Below the pieces are notes generated by a model. The model was not told the origin of the DNA. It did no database searches and saw only the letters and a list, made by a program, of their open reading frames with translations. A program made the position numbers and the translations under genes. A stretch of DNA of 64,000 nucleotides from Prostheceraeus crozeri (lineage: Eukaryota > Platyhelminthes > Polycladida > Euryleptidae): the NCBI GenBank assembly GCA_907163375.1, contig CAJQUW010001866.1, positions 1,116,001-1,180,000 of the forward strand. The letters are read 5' to 3'. Below are positions 23,188 through 33,845 of the stretch, piece after piece (within the stretch, counting starts at the first letter, position 1; each line of letters begins with the position of its first letter).

Positions 23188-24514
23188 ATGGCAAGCCGAT
23201 AAGCGCTGGCGTAGTCCACACCACATAATATTTGTCTTCTCCATGTTCATCACCAACTTGTTAGAGTTCAGCCAACTTTGAATAAAATGCATACCATGTG
23301 AGATTTTTGAAGTCAATGAAGGTTTTTTTACCATGTGGACAAGACCCATACAGCAGAATGTCGTCGGCGAAGATGTAGACTTTCAAGCCAAAATTTTGTG
23401 AAACTTGGGAAATTTCGGCAGTGTAGAGGGCATACAGAATCGGCCCAAGGACAGTTCCTTGTGGAACACCATTGACCACTGGTACAACACTAGAATGGGA
23501 TCTTCCATACCGAAAGTACTGTGAGCGCCTTGTAAGAAAGGACCGAAACCATTCCGACACTAATCCTTTCAAACCATACGTCGTTGAAAGTCGTTCCATA
23601 AGTATACCATAATTCACTGAATCGAATGCCGCTGACACGTCGAGAATGCTGCTAGAAGATTTACTTCTCCCTCATCAATGGACTCAAGAAGATCACTCAT
23701 GACAGTTTCCGTAGAATAATGTTTCCGGTATGCTGATTGGTAAGTCGGAAGAAGATTACTTGTATGCAGATAAGAAATCATTTGGCGCAGGACAAGTCGT
23801 TCTAGCAGCTTCGACAGAACAGGGAGGCTGCTGATAGGACGATAAGATGACACATCATCGACATTTGATTTCCATTTCTTGATGACAGGAGTAACACATG
23901 CCAAGCCCAAGTTGGATGGAAACGATCCTCGAAGTAGTGATTCATTCACCAAGTGTGTTAGAAATGGTGAGAGAAGGCCAAGGCATTCCTTGAGAATGCG
24001 AGCTGGCATGGGATCTGCCAGGGACTGTTTATTGGGCAACGATCGTATTGTGGAGGAGATGTCGGGAATTGAGACGCACCGGAATGATGACAGCGAGCAT
24101 TCTTTATCCAAAACGGTAAATGAAGGCCGGTTGGCTGTACGCGTGATGGATGTAATTTTCCTAATCTTGTCGTCGAAGTGGTCTGCAAACTGTGTAGCAT
24201 CAAGGTAATCCGAGCAAAGTTTAACATCGCGACCCAACAAGGTGTTTATTGACCGCCAAAGTTTTTGAGAGTCTTTTCTTTCAGATTGTATTTTGTTTCG
24301 CCAGAACAGTTCACGCTTGCATTTCAGGATCCTTCGGTAGTAGGCCATGCAAGTTCTCCAGTCGTCATGACAGCCACTACGCTCCACACTACGAAGTAAA
24401 CGTTTAGCGAATTTACATTTAATTTCAAACGTCATTTTGTCAACAAAACCAATACGCTCATTAAGTCAAAAATGACATAAGGTTATCGACAACAAGGCTC
24501 AAAATGGAACACTC

Positions 24515-24695
24515 TTAAAGGGACACCCCTAGGGTGCAACTCGTGAAGGGACACCTCGTGACAGGACACTCCTAGGGTACAACTGTTGAAAGGACACCCA
24601 TGGGGGACACTTCGTGATTGGACACTCCTAGGGAACACCCCTTGAAAGGACACCCTATAGGGACGCCTCGTGAAAGGACAACCCTAGGGATGTTC
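24515..24695. repeat. Short tandem repeat (GGACACCCCTAGGG family)
   Basis: About eight degenerate units combine GGACACYCCTAGGG and AACTCGTGAA / CACCTCGTGA in alternating order. It lies just beyond the 5' truncation point of the minus-strand LINE. Its relation to the LINE is unclear. Coding frames are closed. Confidence 0.8.
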
Positions 24696-24699
24696 TTTG

Positions 24700-25380
24700 G
24701 TCAGTCAAAATACGGATCATGTCAAATGCGCTCAGTGGATGACCGCTCCATCCTTTCTGACCTTGCGTCTCTTTAACAGTCAGTTATCTGTGGACCACAT
24801 GCACAGAACCCATCTGTCTAATGTAGACTACATTATGTGACAGTCATGCCGACATTCATTTTAGCTGTCAAACAGTCGATTCATCAAAACTCAACGTCAG
24901 TTTTTCATTTCAATGTTTATGTGTCTATGGAAATAATGCAGAGATTTTTCACATCTGATCGTGCATCATACTTGAAGGAATCAGGCATCTGGTTTCACAA
25001 TTGACAACTTGAATGACTAAAACTTGTTTCTGTTCAAGTTTGCGACACTGCATCTTGCCTGGAGCATTCACCTACATGTACACTACATGCGGGTGGTAGT
25101 TCAGTTCTCGTCATTATCAATTCGAAGATCTAAGAAGAAGTATTAGATAACATCCGCCGCAATCCTGCATCAAACCCTGTTCATTGTCACAATTCCAACG
25201 TCTTCTTTCATTCCGAAATGGAATTTCCCGTATTGCAAGGAAAAAGGTACATGGATAATACTACTACAACAGAAGCAAATCAATATACCAACACCATGAG
25301 ATTTTAATACTGGATTGAGAAGATAAATGACTGAGTAACTATATGCCTCACGCCGGATGCGTAAATAGTGCAACCACAGA
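24700..25380. other. No gene recognised
   Basis: Nothing supported before the Tc1 at 25,381. Confidence 0.4.
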
Positions 25381-27021
25381 CAGATTGTTTCATAAAAAAT
25401 GGATCACACTTAAACATCGCCTTAACTTCAACTTTGTCTAAATCCGCCAAACTTGAACGAATTTCTCTGAAATTTGGAAGATATGTCAGTTGTGCTTACT
25501 AATATCATTGTTGGAAATTTCAAGCATGAATATTGAGTTGTTTTCCTGTTATAGATAAAAAAGTAGTAGATAATTTGATCTTCATTTAGCGATGTTACAC
25601 AAAATCATACCTCACTCTTATAAAATTACATTTGTTTCCTTTGTTATGTAATATGTTGTTCTACAAGCCAAAAGCTGTCAAGCAAAACAAAAATAAAGAA
25701 AATCGGTCAATCAGAGCCAGTATAGCACCAGTATTCATCAACAATAATGTAACTGCTACAAGTGATTAACTGGACTTCATGTTCCATAGCTTCCTGACTT
25801 CGTTGCGGTGGTGTTGGCAGCACTCCTGATTGCTTTCAGCTAGAAATCTATCTCTTACCGGTTGAAAACAATACAAAGCACAAATGAACAATAACGAGAT
25901 CGCATTCACCAAAGGAAAAGTGTCAGGGTTTTCTTTGCGAGCTACAAGCAAGCGACTAAATGTCCCTTACACAAATGTGCATCGATGGCATAATGATGAT
26001 TTTCGGCTCTGTCGTAAAGAGGGCTCTGGCCGTCGACGCAAAACATCCAAACATAGAGACCGCATAATTTTGAGATTTGTTAAAGTTGATCCAAGTATCT
26101 CGTTAACTGAGATGGCTGCACTAGACTCGTCTATTTCTAAGTCCACTATTCGTAGAAGACTTATTGAGTCAAATTTCAAGAGCTGCAAGAGGCCCTCTCA
26201 GATCGAATTATCAGATCAGCATACAAAAAGACGTCTCAGATGGGCAATGAGTCATTTTCACTGGCAAAATCAATGGGATCGGGTTGTCTGGTCTGATGAG
26301 GCATCAGTCCGTCTGAAGGATAGTGATGGTCGATTGAGATTATGGATAAAATCTGATCAGGAAATTCCGAGACATTTACATCGTCCCCGGGTACAAGGTG
26401 GTGCGACTCTACTGATTTGGGCTGGCATTTGGACCAATGGCCGCTCTGAACTTCACATACAGCAAGGAACCATGAATTCTGAACGCTATGTGAATGTCTT
26501 ACGAATGAACATTGGCCAAATGACAGATCAACTTGGTAATCCATCGACTTGGTTATTTATGGATGATAATGCTACGTGTCACAGGAATAGTAGAGTCAAC
26601 TTATGCAAGTCTCAATTAGGGCTTAGGACATTATCTTGGCCAGCTCGTTCTCCTGATCTGAATCCCATAGAAAATGTATGGAGTATTCTAAAACGTAACG
26701 TTCGTCGTTCACTGCTACCTACAGATGGCGTATCACAACTTACGTCACTGTTAAAAAGAGAGTGGAGAAAGTTAGATCAGTCAAAAATCAACGATATCAT
26801 CGAATCAATGCCTAGACGAATTGGTAATGTATATTGACAATAAGGGTAGGGCCACAAAATATTAGCTTCTTAAGAGCCGTTTCTGTATCATAGCTTATCA
26901 GATTATATAAGGACATTTAAATATATTAGGGACATGAAATAACATGAAAATGCTTTCTGTATCATACTTATGTTTTATTTAGTCAAATTTTAGGATGATC
27001 CACTTTTTATGAAACGGACTG
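25381..27021 (+). mobile_element. Tc1/mariner transposon, copy 4 (intact ORF)
   Basis: A full copy of about 1.64 kb with both terminal repeats complete: CAGATTGTTTCATAAAAAAT at the left and ATGAAACGGACTG at the right. TA follows at 27,022-27,023; the base pair before the left end is GA, so one side of the duplication has mutated or differed. It inserted beside a dispersed repeat also seen at 4.5 kb. Confidence 0.94.
25884..26837 (+). CDS. Tc1/mariner DD34E transposase (intact, 317 aa)
   Basis: Second open transposase, differing from the copy at 16,756 at three residues: E76 instead of G76, I155 instead of M155, I192 instead of M192. The triad D138, D228, E263 and both helix-turn-helix regions are unchanged. 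E76 is shared with the older copy at 2.8 kb and is probably ancestral. Like that copy it lacks the ALLEL segment kept by the deleted copy at 14.9 kb. With intact terminal repeats and an open ORF this is the best candidate for an active element in the window; expression and activity cannot be judged from sequence. Confidence 0.95.
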   Translation: MNNNEIAFTKGKVSGFSLRATSKRLNVPYTNVHRWHNDDFRLCRKEGSGRRRKTSKHRDRIILRFVKVDPSISLTEMAALDSSISKSTIRRRLIESNFKSCKRPSQIELSDQHTKRRLRWAMSHFHWQNQWDRVVWSDEASVRLKDSDGRLRLWIKSDQEIPRHLHRPRVQGGATLLIWAGIWTNGRSELHIQQGTMNSERYVNVLRMNIGQMTDQLGNPSTWLFMDDNATCHRNSRVNLCKSQLGLRTLSWPARSPDLNPIENVWSILKRNVRRSLLPTDGVSQLTSLLKREWRKLDQSKINDIIESMPRRIGNVY

Positions 27022-27029
27022 TATATTGC

Positions 27030-27135
27030 TTTGTCTGTGCATCTCGGTCTAGAGATGACATTTATCAACAGCACTGATGGTCACGACCAGAGCTAGTGCC
27101 GAAGGGCAGGAAGATCAATTTTCCATTGAGCGCTA
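27030..27135. repeat. Dispersed repeat, partner of 4,505-4,636
   Basis: Aligns with 4,505-4,636 from CTGTGCATCTCGGTCTAGAGAT to CAAATTCAAGCCTGAAG. It directly follows the Tc1 right end and leads into the 45-bp minisatellite. Confidence 0.6.
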
Positions 27136-27141
27136 TGCAAA

Positions 27142-27400
27142 TTCAAGCCTGAAGCTTGCACGGTGCAGCTGACTGGGTCACTACTCCTCACACTGCGTGC
27201 TTGAATGGTGCAGCTGACTGGGTCACTATTCCTCACATTGGAGGCTTGGACGGTGGAGCTGACTGCGTCACTACTTCTCACACACGAGGCTTGGGCAATG
27301 ATGACTGACTGGGTCACTACCCTCTCTCTCTCTCTCCCAGAAGACTTGAACGGTGATAGCTGATTGGGTCACTGATCGTCACACAGGAATCTTGAGCCAT
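27142..27400. repeat. Minisatellite, 45-bp unit, about five copies
   Basis: Units share GCTTGRACGGTG, AGCTGACTGGGTCACTA and CTCACAC. The period of 45 is a multiple of three, so a minus frame (27,093-27,317) stays open as a 15-residue repeat (core SSDPVSCTVQAS). A (CT)n expansion sits in the fourth unit near 27,320-27,338. No other evidence supports translation. Confidence 0.88.
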
Positions 27401-27597
27401 TTTGAAGAATGCCACCAAAATCTAATGAGAACGTTGAACATAATGAAATGAAGGACGGTTGTAGCTTTTTTTGATGAGCTTGCAATTCACATGATTTTTT
27501 TCTCAAAGACTAACAAAATAAAAAGTGAAATGTAATTACATCGATGTTCGATGTTCACAAAACCATCCTAAGGTGAGGTTTTCATGTTTTGACAGAA
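27401..27597. other. No gene recognised
   Basis: Short unrecognised spacer between the minisatellite and a foldback fragment. Confidence 0.4.
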
Positions 27598-27838
27598 TGG
27601 CGTGGCAGCAATTATGGCTATATTCGTTCTATTTCTTACTTAATCAGACAAAACATAGAAATCCGAAACTTCTTCTCATTGGAATCGCATGTATTTTTCC
27701 TTGACCCTGTCTGACAGAGGAAGAACCAGGTGGAACTCGGCTGACGCGCAGATTCGTAGCAGGCATACGGTGTACATCATCTCTTGAAAGTGTCATTTTT
27801 GTTCCCGCTCCCTGCAGAAACGTGTGCTGGCGGCCGAA
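27598..27838. mobile_element. Foldback element fragment (right half)
   Basis: Matches the right half of the element at 17,902-18,499: ATTATGGCTAT, AATCAGACAAAACATAGAAAT, GACCCTGTCTGACAGAGG, GAACTCGGCTGACGCG and CCTGCAGAAACG, then GCTGGCGGCCGAAC at the end. The left arm is not present, so it is truncated and cannot fold as the full copy does. Confidence 0.75.
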
Positions 27839-28560
27839 CCTCTCCTTGTTTCTTAACTAAATGCGACGAGATTAGAACAACAGTTAGCGAGAGTTTAGGT
27901 GAAGATAAAGACATGAAAGTGCGCGAAATATAGCTGACTCACCAACAAATTTTGACACATGGATAATATGGCACTAAAGGCTTACAATCAAACATGAATC
28001 GTCTGAAAGTTATTTGGGAGAATATCTGAGTCGGCTCAGTTTCTCTGTTTTCTCAGTAAGCTTCATTGCTTGCCATCAATATTCTGTTTGATGAAAGCGT
28101 TTTGCAGCTGATTTTTCGCTTCTGCATACTCCGCTTTAACAATGCCGTTTTCACGATTCAGGAAGACATTTGTCAACAGATATATGCCAGACTAGCATTC
28201 AGCACTTTGGAAAGTATTCATAAAATATTAAAACCGAAATAGTGGTTTGTTGAAGAATCAGTCTTGTTAAAAGTGGCTGTTGTTATTATTATCATGTTGT
28301 CGTATTTACGGCAGTTTGTCTGCAAAGTGTGTGAAAATGATAAATCCACCTTCGACCTTAATGTGTGCGATTACTGATAAGCTTATACAAAGCACAAACC
28401 TGTTACATTTACTACTTTTGAAATTGTCTAATAAGTAAGTCGATTATTTTTTGCTCACACGCATACCGCTTTCATGTATTCCATTACAACTTTGTTGGAT
28501 TGCTGAAGCATTTTTTCTATCATGGAAAATACATTAAATAGTGTAAACAGAATAATTGAG
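27839..28560. other. No gene recognised
   Basis: Nothing supported. Confidence 0.4.
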
Positions 28561-28564
28561 TACT

Positions 28565-28850
28565 GAGTTGCATCCTAGTTGAAAAATGGAAACAGACCTG
28601 AATAGCTGCCACTTCATCCAATATCAGGAATCATCACATCTCTCAACATCGACACAACTGCCTATTTAAAGTCGCAGCTATGTGCGGGTAAATTTGTGAT
28701 TCGCAATTAGCAAGTTAGTGAAATTTCGACGGATATTCATCAAGTATCACTTGAAACACACTACTGGCAAATCGCCTGAGTTTGTGCGCCTGCAATAATT
28801 AAAAAATGCTACTTTTGTAAATACACTGCAATTTTTAGCAAAAAAACCTG
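28565..28850. repeat. Dispersed repeat, order A then B
   Basis: Block A (about 28,565-28,690; core CAGACCTGAATAGCTGCC, CATCCAATATCAGGAATC, CTATTTAAAGTCGCAG) is followed by block B (about 28,697-28,850; core CAAGTTAGTGAAATTTC, CGCCTGAGTTTGTGCGCCTG, TGTAAATACA). At 41,046-41,345 the same two blocks occur in the order B then A. This circular permutation implies a tandem or circular source. Confidence 0.82.
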
Positions 28851-30210
28851 TGAACTCCATAAACTCCCCTTTGATAATGTTTGGAGCATGCTTGAAAGCA
28901 TGGGGTCAGCTAAGCTTCACTTAAATAGATACTTTTAAAAATATATGTAAATTATTGGAAGTCTGGTAGAAACTCAGATGTAAAATGAGCAGAAAATTAC
29001 GGCTGATGTGCATCTAAATGAAGAAATACTTCAAACTATTGCGAGGCGTTACAATATTTTTCAACGTCTTTTTTGCATTTTCAACTGCAACTATTTGAAT
29101 CTAATATTGATCCGTCTTTGATAGCTATTTTCAACTATTACAAATGATAGCTATTACAAAAAAAGTTAAATGTGAGCCATAATAATGAGCATGTAAAAAT
29201 CTGTACATCTTTTAATGTACAGATTTTTTGTAAATGGCCTATTTCCAAATTGGCCTCCATTTTCTAAAAATTCCTATTTTTCACAAATTGTTTAGGACTA
29301 GTACGTCGACTACAGTGCAAGAATAGTTTCTCAGCATATAAGAATATTTCTGATTTTCGACAACTCAGTTTCGAATGTGCAGTCAAAAAGTATTAATTGT
29401 GAGTAGTATTATATGGTTAAGATGCTATTTTAAGAATTTAGAATTCAATGTCAATTGAAACTGAATTTCAATAGAGATGCTTCATTGTTGTTTAAGTTAT
29501 CCACATGAGACAAACTAAAATATGCTCATCCGCTTAAAAACGATTCATGTATTCTTTCAGAATGCAGGGAAACATGACAACAATATCCATTACAAGCACA
29601 TAATCTGTAATAAAATGAAATTCTCCTCAAACATGTCGGGAATTATAAACACAAACAGATCGAAATAATCGATCACTATACTGAAATTTTTCCAGTCATT
29701 CTCAAAGCTGTGATGCAATGATTCAACACTGTGTTGTTCGAATTCTCCTCGAGTTAGCTCACATGATCTGGCATACTGTGCATGTAGGGCATTCCCCGGT
29801 CCCAATAGTTGGTATACACTCTGATGTTGTTTATCTGATATGAACGGATTTCAACTGTTACGTCATCACTCATCAAATTGTGACGTCATCATTTTAACAG
29901 ATATTTACGGGTATTTTCTGAGAAGCTTTTCTGTTAAGTTAAACGGTAAATATAGCTGTTTTTAACTGTTTACAGCTTACAGTGACATGGATACACTTGT
30001 AGTCATGCAAAGCTCAACTTCACTTGCTTTTTAACAATGGTCTTTAGCGATTTAAATTGATAAATATACTTAATTCTCTATGCTTTATGTTTACTAACAC
30101 CGGATTTTCAAGCTGACAAAATTATTGACTTGATTATCACATGACTATTAACCGCAATCATAATATTTCATCTGTACGCAGACTTTGATTATAAATTGAT
30201 AATCGTTCTT
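28851..30210. other. No gene recognised
   Basis: AT-rich DNA. A TGACGTCA-type word near 29,880 is noted but carries no weight alone. No ORF with a domain. Confidence 0.4.
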
Positions 30211-30218
30211 GAATATTA

Positions 30219-30401
30219 CAATAGCAACCGCTTCCAGGCGACCTCGGACAATCGATCTAATGATTCTATGCCTCCGGCTTTCACGAGGTCGAAATGATAT
30301 GTCAATGCGACTTGCTCTTGGCACCACCATGAAAAATGGCGTGCCGGCTGGGAATCATTAGATCGATTGTCCGAGGTCGCCTGGAAGCGGTTGCTATTGT
30401 T
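30219..30401. repeat. Perfect 49-bp inverted repeat with 82-bp loop
   Basis: The arm from ACAATAGCAACCGCTTCCAG to CTAATGATTC (about 30,219-30,267) is repeated exactly, inverted, at about 30,350-30,398. The loop contains a second sequence that is itself repeated inverted at about 30,545-30,632. Perfect arms imply recent formation. Confidence 0.88.
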
Positions 30402-30635
30402 ATATAAACAAACCAGGAAGGTAACGTCATAATGCGCGCTGAAAGCTTTACTTGCTCATGACACGATCATTGAGGGTGTGCTTCGCTGGTCTTGGTGATC
30501 TTCATGCCGCGTTAGCAATTCGAAGACAGGGTTCGATTCCCAGCCGGCAAGCCATTTTTCATGGTGCTGCCAAGAGCAAGGCGCATTGACATATCATTTC
30601 GACCTCGTGAAAGCCGGAGGCATTGAATCATTAGG
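30261..30635. repeat. Second inverted pair, about 87-bp arms
   Basis: The segment 30,261-30,346 (GCCTCCGGCTTTCACGAGGT to AAAATGGC and CCGGC) is repeated inverted at about 30,543-30,632 with about four differences. The two inverted pairs overlap, forming a compound hairpin or an inverted duplication with rearrangement. Confidence 0.82.
30470..30556 (+). ncRNA. tRNA-like SINE core (uncertain)
   Basis: CAGGGTTCGATTCCCAGCCGGCA contains a perfect B-box consensus (GGTTCGATTCC) inside a T-arm-like hairpin. An A box is not convincing upstream (CTGGTCTTGGTG is the nearest). It lies between the inverted segments above, so this locus may be a tRNA-derived SINE that has been duplicated in inverted orientation. 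No intact tRNA fold. Confidence 0.35.
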
Positions 30636-30765
30636 ACGTTTTTGAATATTATTCCAATTCATACCTGAAGCTCACTGTTTGCACTTTCTATATTATATAA
30701 GCTTATAGGTTTCCCGAGTTTTCGTGCAAAAGAAGTTTAACTCAGAGGCCTGACCTTCTTCACAC

Positions 30766-30806
30766 CCTCTGAGACCTGATGGGGGGTCCAGTGGACCCCA
30801 TTTACA
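30766..30806. repeat. Palindrome-bearing repeat, copy 1
   Basis: ACACCCTCTGAGACCTGATG followed by the 17-base palindrome GGGGTCCAGTGGACCCC. A second copy lies at 31,492-31,532 in the same orientation. Function unknown; possibly ends or binding sites of an unrecognised element. Confidence 0.7.
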
Positions 30807-31491
30807 AATTCTTCGTTTACCTGCTTAAATCGATATCAAAGCATTAGAAAAGTTGATTTTAAGTAAAACAATGATGTTTGGGTGAAGCAAATCGATATAA
30901 ATAATCCTTTGAATGCCTTTTAGTCTTCTCAGTAGACACATGCGAAAAGGTGATGTTTTTGTAATTCATCTACATTCAGCATAGTATCAAATGTACTAGG
31001 AGTCGGTTTTACGATGTCTGTTGTCACCATGTAACCTCAGATAGTTAAATTTAATGAAATTGATTTATTCCATGCGGCGTAGCCCTTACATTTGGCCATT
31101 TTTTTCAAATTAATCCGTGCCAATCGTAATTAGGCCTAAACTGAGCCATAATTGCTGCATTTTATGACCCTCAAAACAGCTGTGGAGATCTCAAACCCAT
31201 CAATTACCACTGTAAAAACTTTTCCAAGTTTTTTTCAGTGTTGAACTATCAATATAATGATGGCTTTGATTTTGAACATTGATTGATGCTGATTTGTTCA
31301 TGTAGGCCAACCAGTCATGCACGATCATGTGCGAAAACAAAATATTCACATTTTGTGATCTTCTAACATAACGCACAGGTACAAGTATGATGTAAACATT
31401 GAATAAATGAATCTCACTCATTATACACCACCGTGGACATGTCCAAAAACATTTTTCATCTGATAGTAAACGTTTTGTTATGGGAATTTCT

Positions 31492-31532
31492 ACACCCTGT
31501 CAGACCTGAGGGGGGTCCAGTGGACCCCCTTG
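31492..31532. repeat. Palindrome-bearing repeat, copy 2
   Basis: ACACCCTGTCAGACCTGAGG followed by GGGGTCCAGTGGACCCC, direct repeat of the site at 30,766, with about 0.7 kb between them. The intervening DNA shows no coding region. Confidence 0.7.
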
Positions 31533-31639
31533 GCCTGTCTACCATACTTCTGTTGATTCAATTGAAATGAAATAACACATGCAGATTCACTGTCAAAAAT
31601 GATGATTTTACATCGGCATGAGCAGTTGATAGATCCTCC

Positions 31640-33115
31640 TACTGGCTACCTACTTTAGGTGTTGAGCATGTATGGCAAGCTTTGTCCCGACTTGCTCTCA
31701 AGGCAACAGGTAGTGATGATGTCCCAACAGCTATTTACAAAAAGTGTTCTGTAGTTCTTGCTGAACCCATTCATCAACTTATTACTGAGAGTCTGCGATT
31801 GCGAAGGTTTCCAAGACTATGGAAAACTGCGGACATTGTTCCTGTTCCCAAGTCGTCGAGTCATAAGGTTAATGATCTTCGTCCAATAAGCCTTCTACCG
31901 GTGCCAGCAAAAGTTACTGAGAAGTTTATTCTCGATGAGTTGAAACCGTTATTTACGTCTTTTTTGGCAATAATCAATTTGGGATCAGGAGGAAATCTTC
32001 AACTAGTCATGCCATCATTGCCGCGCATGACTCGCTGACCCGTTTTGCTGACGATCCTGAAATTGGTGCATCACTATTTCTCAGCTTTGACTTTTCAAAG
32101 GCTTTTGGTAAAATAAGTCACCACGATCTGGTTCAAAAGGTCCTTCAGATGAACTGTCCAGCAGGGTTTGTTATTTGGCTGAAGCAATATCTCAGTGATC
32201 GTCAACAACGAGTTCGCTTAGATGGTCGCAAGAGTGCATTGAGTGAGGTGACAAGTGGTGTGTCCTTGTGTCCTACTGTGTCCGTATCTGTTTGGTCTCT
32301 ACGTCTCATCTCTGCAACCGTCTAATTCGGACACTATTATGGCGAAGTTTGTTGATGACCTTGCAATAACATTTGGCATTAGAAAGCCCTTCGTCCGTTA
32401 TGATATTGAGAGAATAAAATCTGAAATTACTGTCATACGCAATTGGTCATTTAGAAATGATATGCAACTGAACGAACATAAAACTACGGGACTGATCAGA
32501 TATCGAGGAGATTTTCAGGAAGTAGTCGTCCTCGAAAGCGAGCTTGCTGATATAACTTTCAAGCAGAATGTCCGTTTTCTTGGTGTCATTATGGATGGGA
32601 ATTTTGGATGGGGCTACTAAGAAAAACTATGTGCTCAACGAATGTATGTACTACGGCGAATGAAGTCATGTACAACAATGAAGGACTTCAGATTAATATA
32701 TGCATCCCTCATCAGAACTTTACTTGAGTATGCATCTCCCGCCTTCGTTGGTTTATCCACTGAAGGCTCAAGACGCCTACAAAGAGTTCAAAGCAGATGT
32801 CTCAGGATAAAGGGCATCACTGACCAACATGTACCTGATCTTACAACGCGAAGCTTTAAAGGTTTTGCATGAGATCCCTTTCACCGACACATTCATCAAA
32901 GACCTTTTCCCACCTACCGTTCCCAGTGGTCGACTTTCTGTTTATTACTCCCGTTCATCTTTACGAAGAAGCTCTTTTTTTCCGAAAATGAGCATAATTT
33001 CATCGTCTTCCTTTTGTGATTAACTTTATACTTATATTATCTTGATTGTCAATGCATTTCGAATGTCTTGTATATATATTCCGATTGCCATTCAAAGAAC
33101 AAATAAACATATATC
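31640..33115 (+). mobile_element. LINE fragment (RT), plus strand, degraded
   Basis: A 5'-truncated non-LTR retrotransposon. Sequence begins within the RT domain and runs to a non-coding 3' region ending near 33,115 (AACAAATAAACATAT). No endonuclease. Several frameshifts. Confidence 0.82.
31682..33023 (+). pseudogene. LINE reverse transcriptase pseudogene
   Basis: Segments in order: 31,682-32,038 with LRPISLLPVPAKVTEKFIL; about 32,040-32,265, different frame, with FDFSKAFGKISHHDLVQKV and the start of the GVPQG region; 32,255-32,620 with FVDDLAITF (the YADD motif, Tyr-Ala replaced by Phe-Val) and NDMQLNEHKTTGLI; a stop at 32,618; 32,642-32,872 with SLIRTLLEYASPAFVGLS; and 32,829-33,023, the C-terminal end. 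At least four frame disruptions make it dead. The C-terminal pattern (RTLLEYASPAFVGLS) resembles that of the LINE at 57.3 kb, so they may belong to related families. Confidence 0.85.
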
Positions 33116-33714
33116 TCTCTCCGCACAAAAAGTAAAATAGAAAATTTAGGCTTCGGGGTCCACTGGGACCGTGGGTTGGGATGAGCCAGGGAATGCCCTC
33201 CAGATGCACAGTATGCCAGCAGATCAGCACATCCGAAGTTTAGACGTAGAATCACTCTAACTTCAACTTCAACTCCTCATTGATACATTATCAAAAAAAG
33301 AGCAGATTTGTGACACTTTGAGCGCAAGTAAAATAGAATATCGTAGGAAGGCGCCATTGACATCCATCTCTTCATTTCACAACATCTTTGACGTCTTCAC
33401 AGTTTAATAAAGATAAAATGAATATCAGAATTCGCTCTGAGACTGCGAATGTATTCCAGTGGAAACCAGGCCGATAAGAGCTGCCTACGGCGAAGCAAAT
33501 ATCTCAATTTTCACTTCAACAACTCTCCTTTTCTCTACGTACACTGTCAGGCGTCATTGCGTGTTGATTCTCAGTGGAAAGATCCTATCGTACTTTCTAG
33601 AGACAATCAGAGCGGGACATGAAACAGATTTCATCTCGTCTGGTAGGCGAGTCTAGCTCGTGATGAGAGAAACTGATAGAGAATTGAAATGATAAAGAAA
33701 TATCTAATAGGGAA
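33116..33714. other. No gene recognised
   Basis: Nothing supported. Confidence 0.4.
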
Positions 33715-33845
33715 ATGCTGTAAGACTTACAAGATCTTATCACGAATTGCAGCAAGATTTCAATCTTATTACACTTGTCGAGTCTATTAAAGCGATATTG
33801 CTGCAAGGGTTCTTTAAATTCATCCCTCAAGTTTAAAGAATGATA
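33715..33845. repeat. Dispersed repeat, partner of 35,850-35,980
   Basis: Aligns with 35,850-35,980: GTAAGACTTACAAGA, GCAAGATTTCAATCTT, CTTGTCGAGTCTA and TGCAAGGG, then TTCATCCC. Unknown family; no ends identified. Confidence 0.6.

Larger units (their letters stand above)
21919..24435 (-). pseudogene. LINE reverse transcriptase ORF2 pseudogene
   Basis: The segment 24,435-23,614 encodes the linker and the start of the RT: SYRPISSLPVLSKLLERLV and SAYRKHYSTETVMSDLLESI. A one-base shift near 23,650 moves the frame; the SAAFD motif holding the first catalytic Asp is in the next segment (23,638-23,261). That segment continues with NGVPQGTVLGPILYALY and the FADD catalytic motif. Another shift near 23,300 leads to WLNSNKLVMNMEKTNIM. 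After the hAT insertion the C-terminal part resumes (SSRYLGFMIDNTLSLASQV to the end near 21,919). It is a dead copy; RT polymerase motifs are otherwise well preserved. Its clade within the CR1/Jockey group is not resolved. Confidence 0.9.
21628..24460 (-). mobile_element. 5'-truncated LINE (CR1/Jockey-type), minus strand
   Basis: A non-LTR retrotransposon whose 3' end carries a (TTCA)n-like tail at 21,628-21,646 (plus-strand TGAATGAATGAATGA). Coding goes right to left: linker, reverse transcriptase, C-terminal region. No endonuclease is present, so it is 5'-truncated near 24,460, as most LINE copies are. It is interrupted by a hAT-type element at 22,431-23,187. Confidence 0.88.

Noticed and set aside
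29875-29892. cAMP-response element (TGACGTCA-like)
   Set aside because: A single short palindrome with no neighbouring gene or promoter features has no weight.
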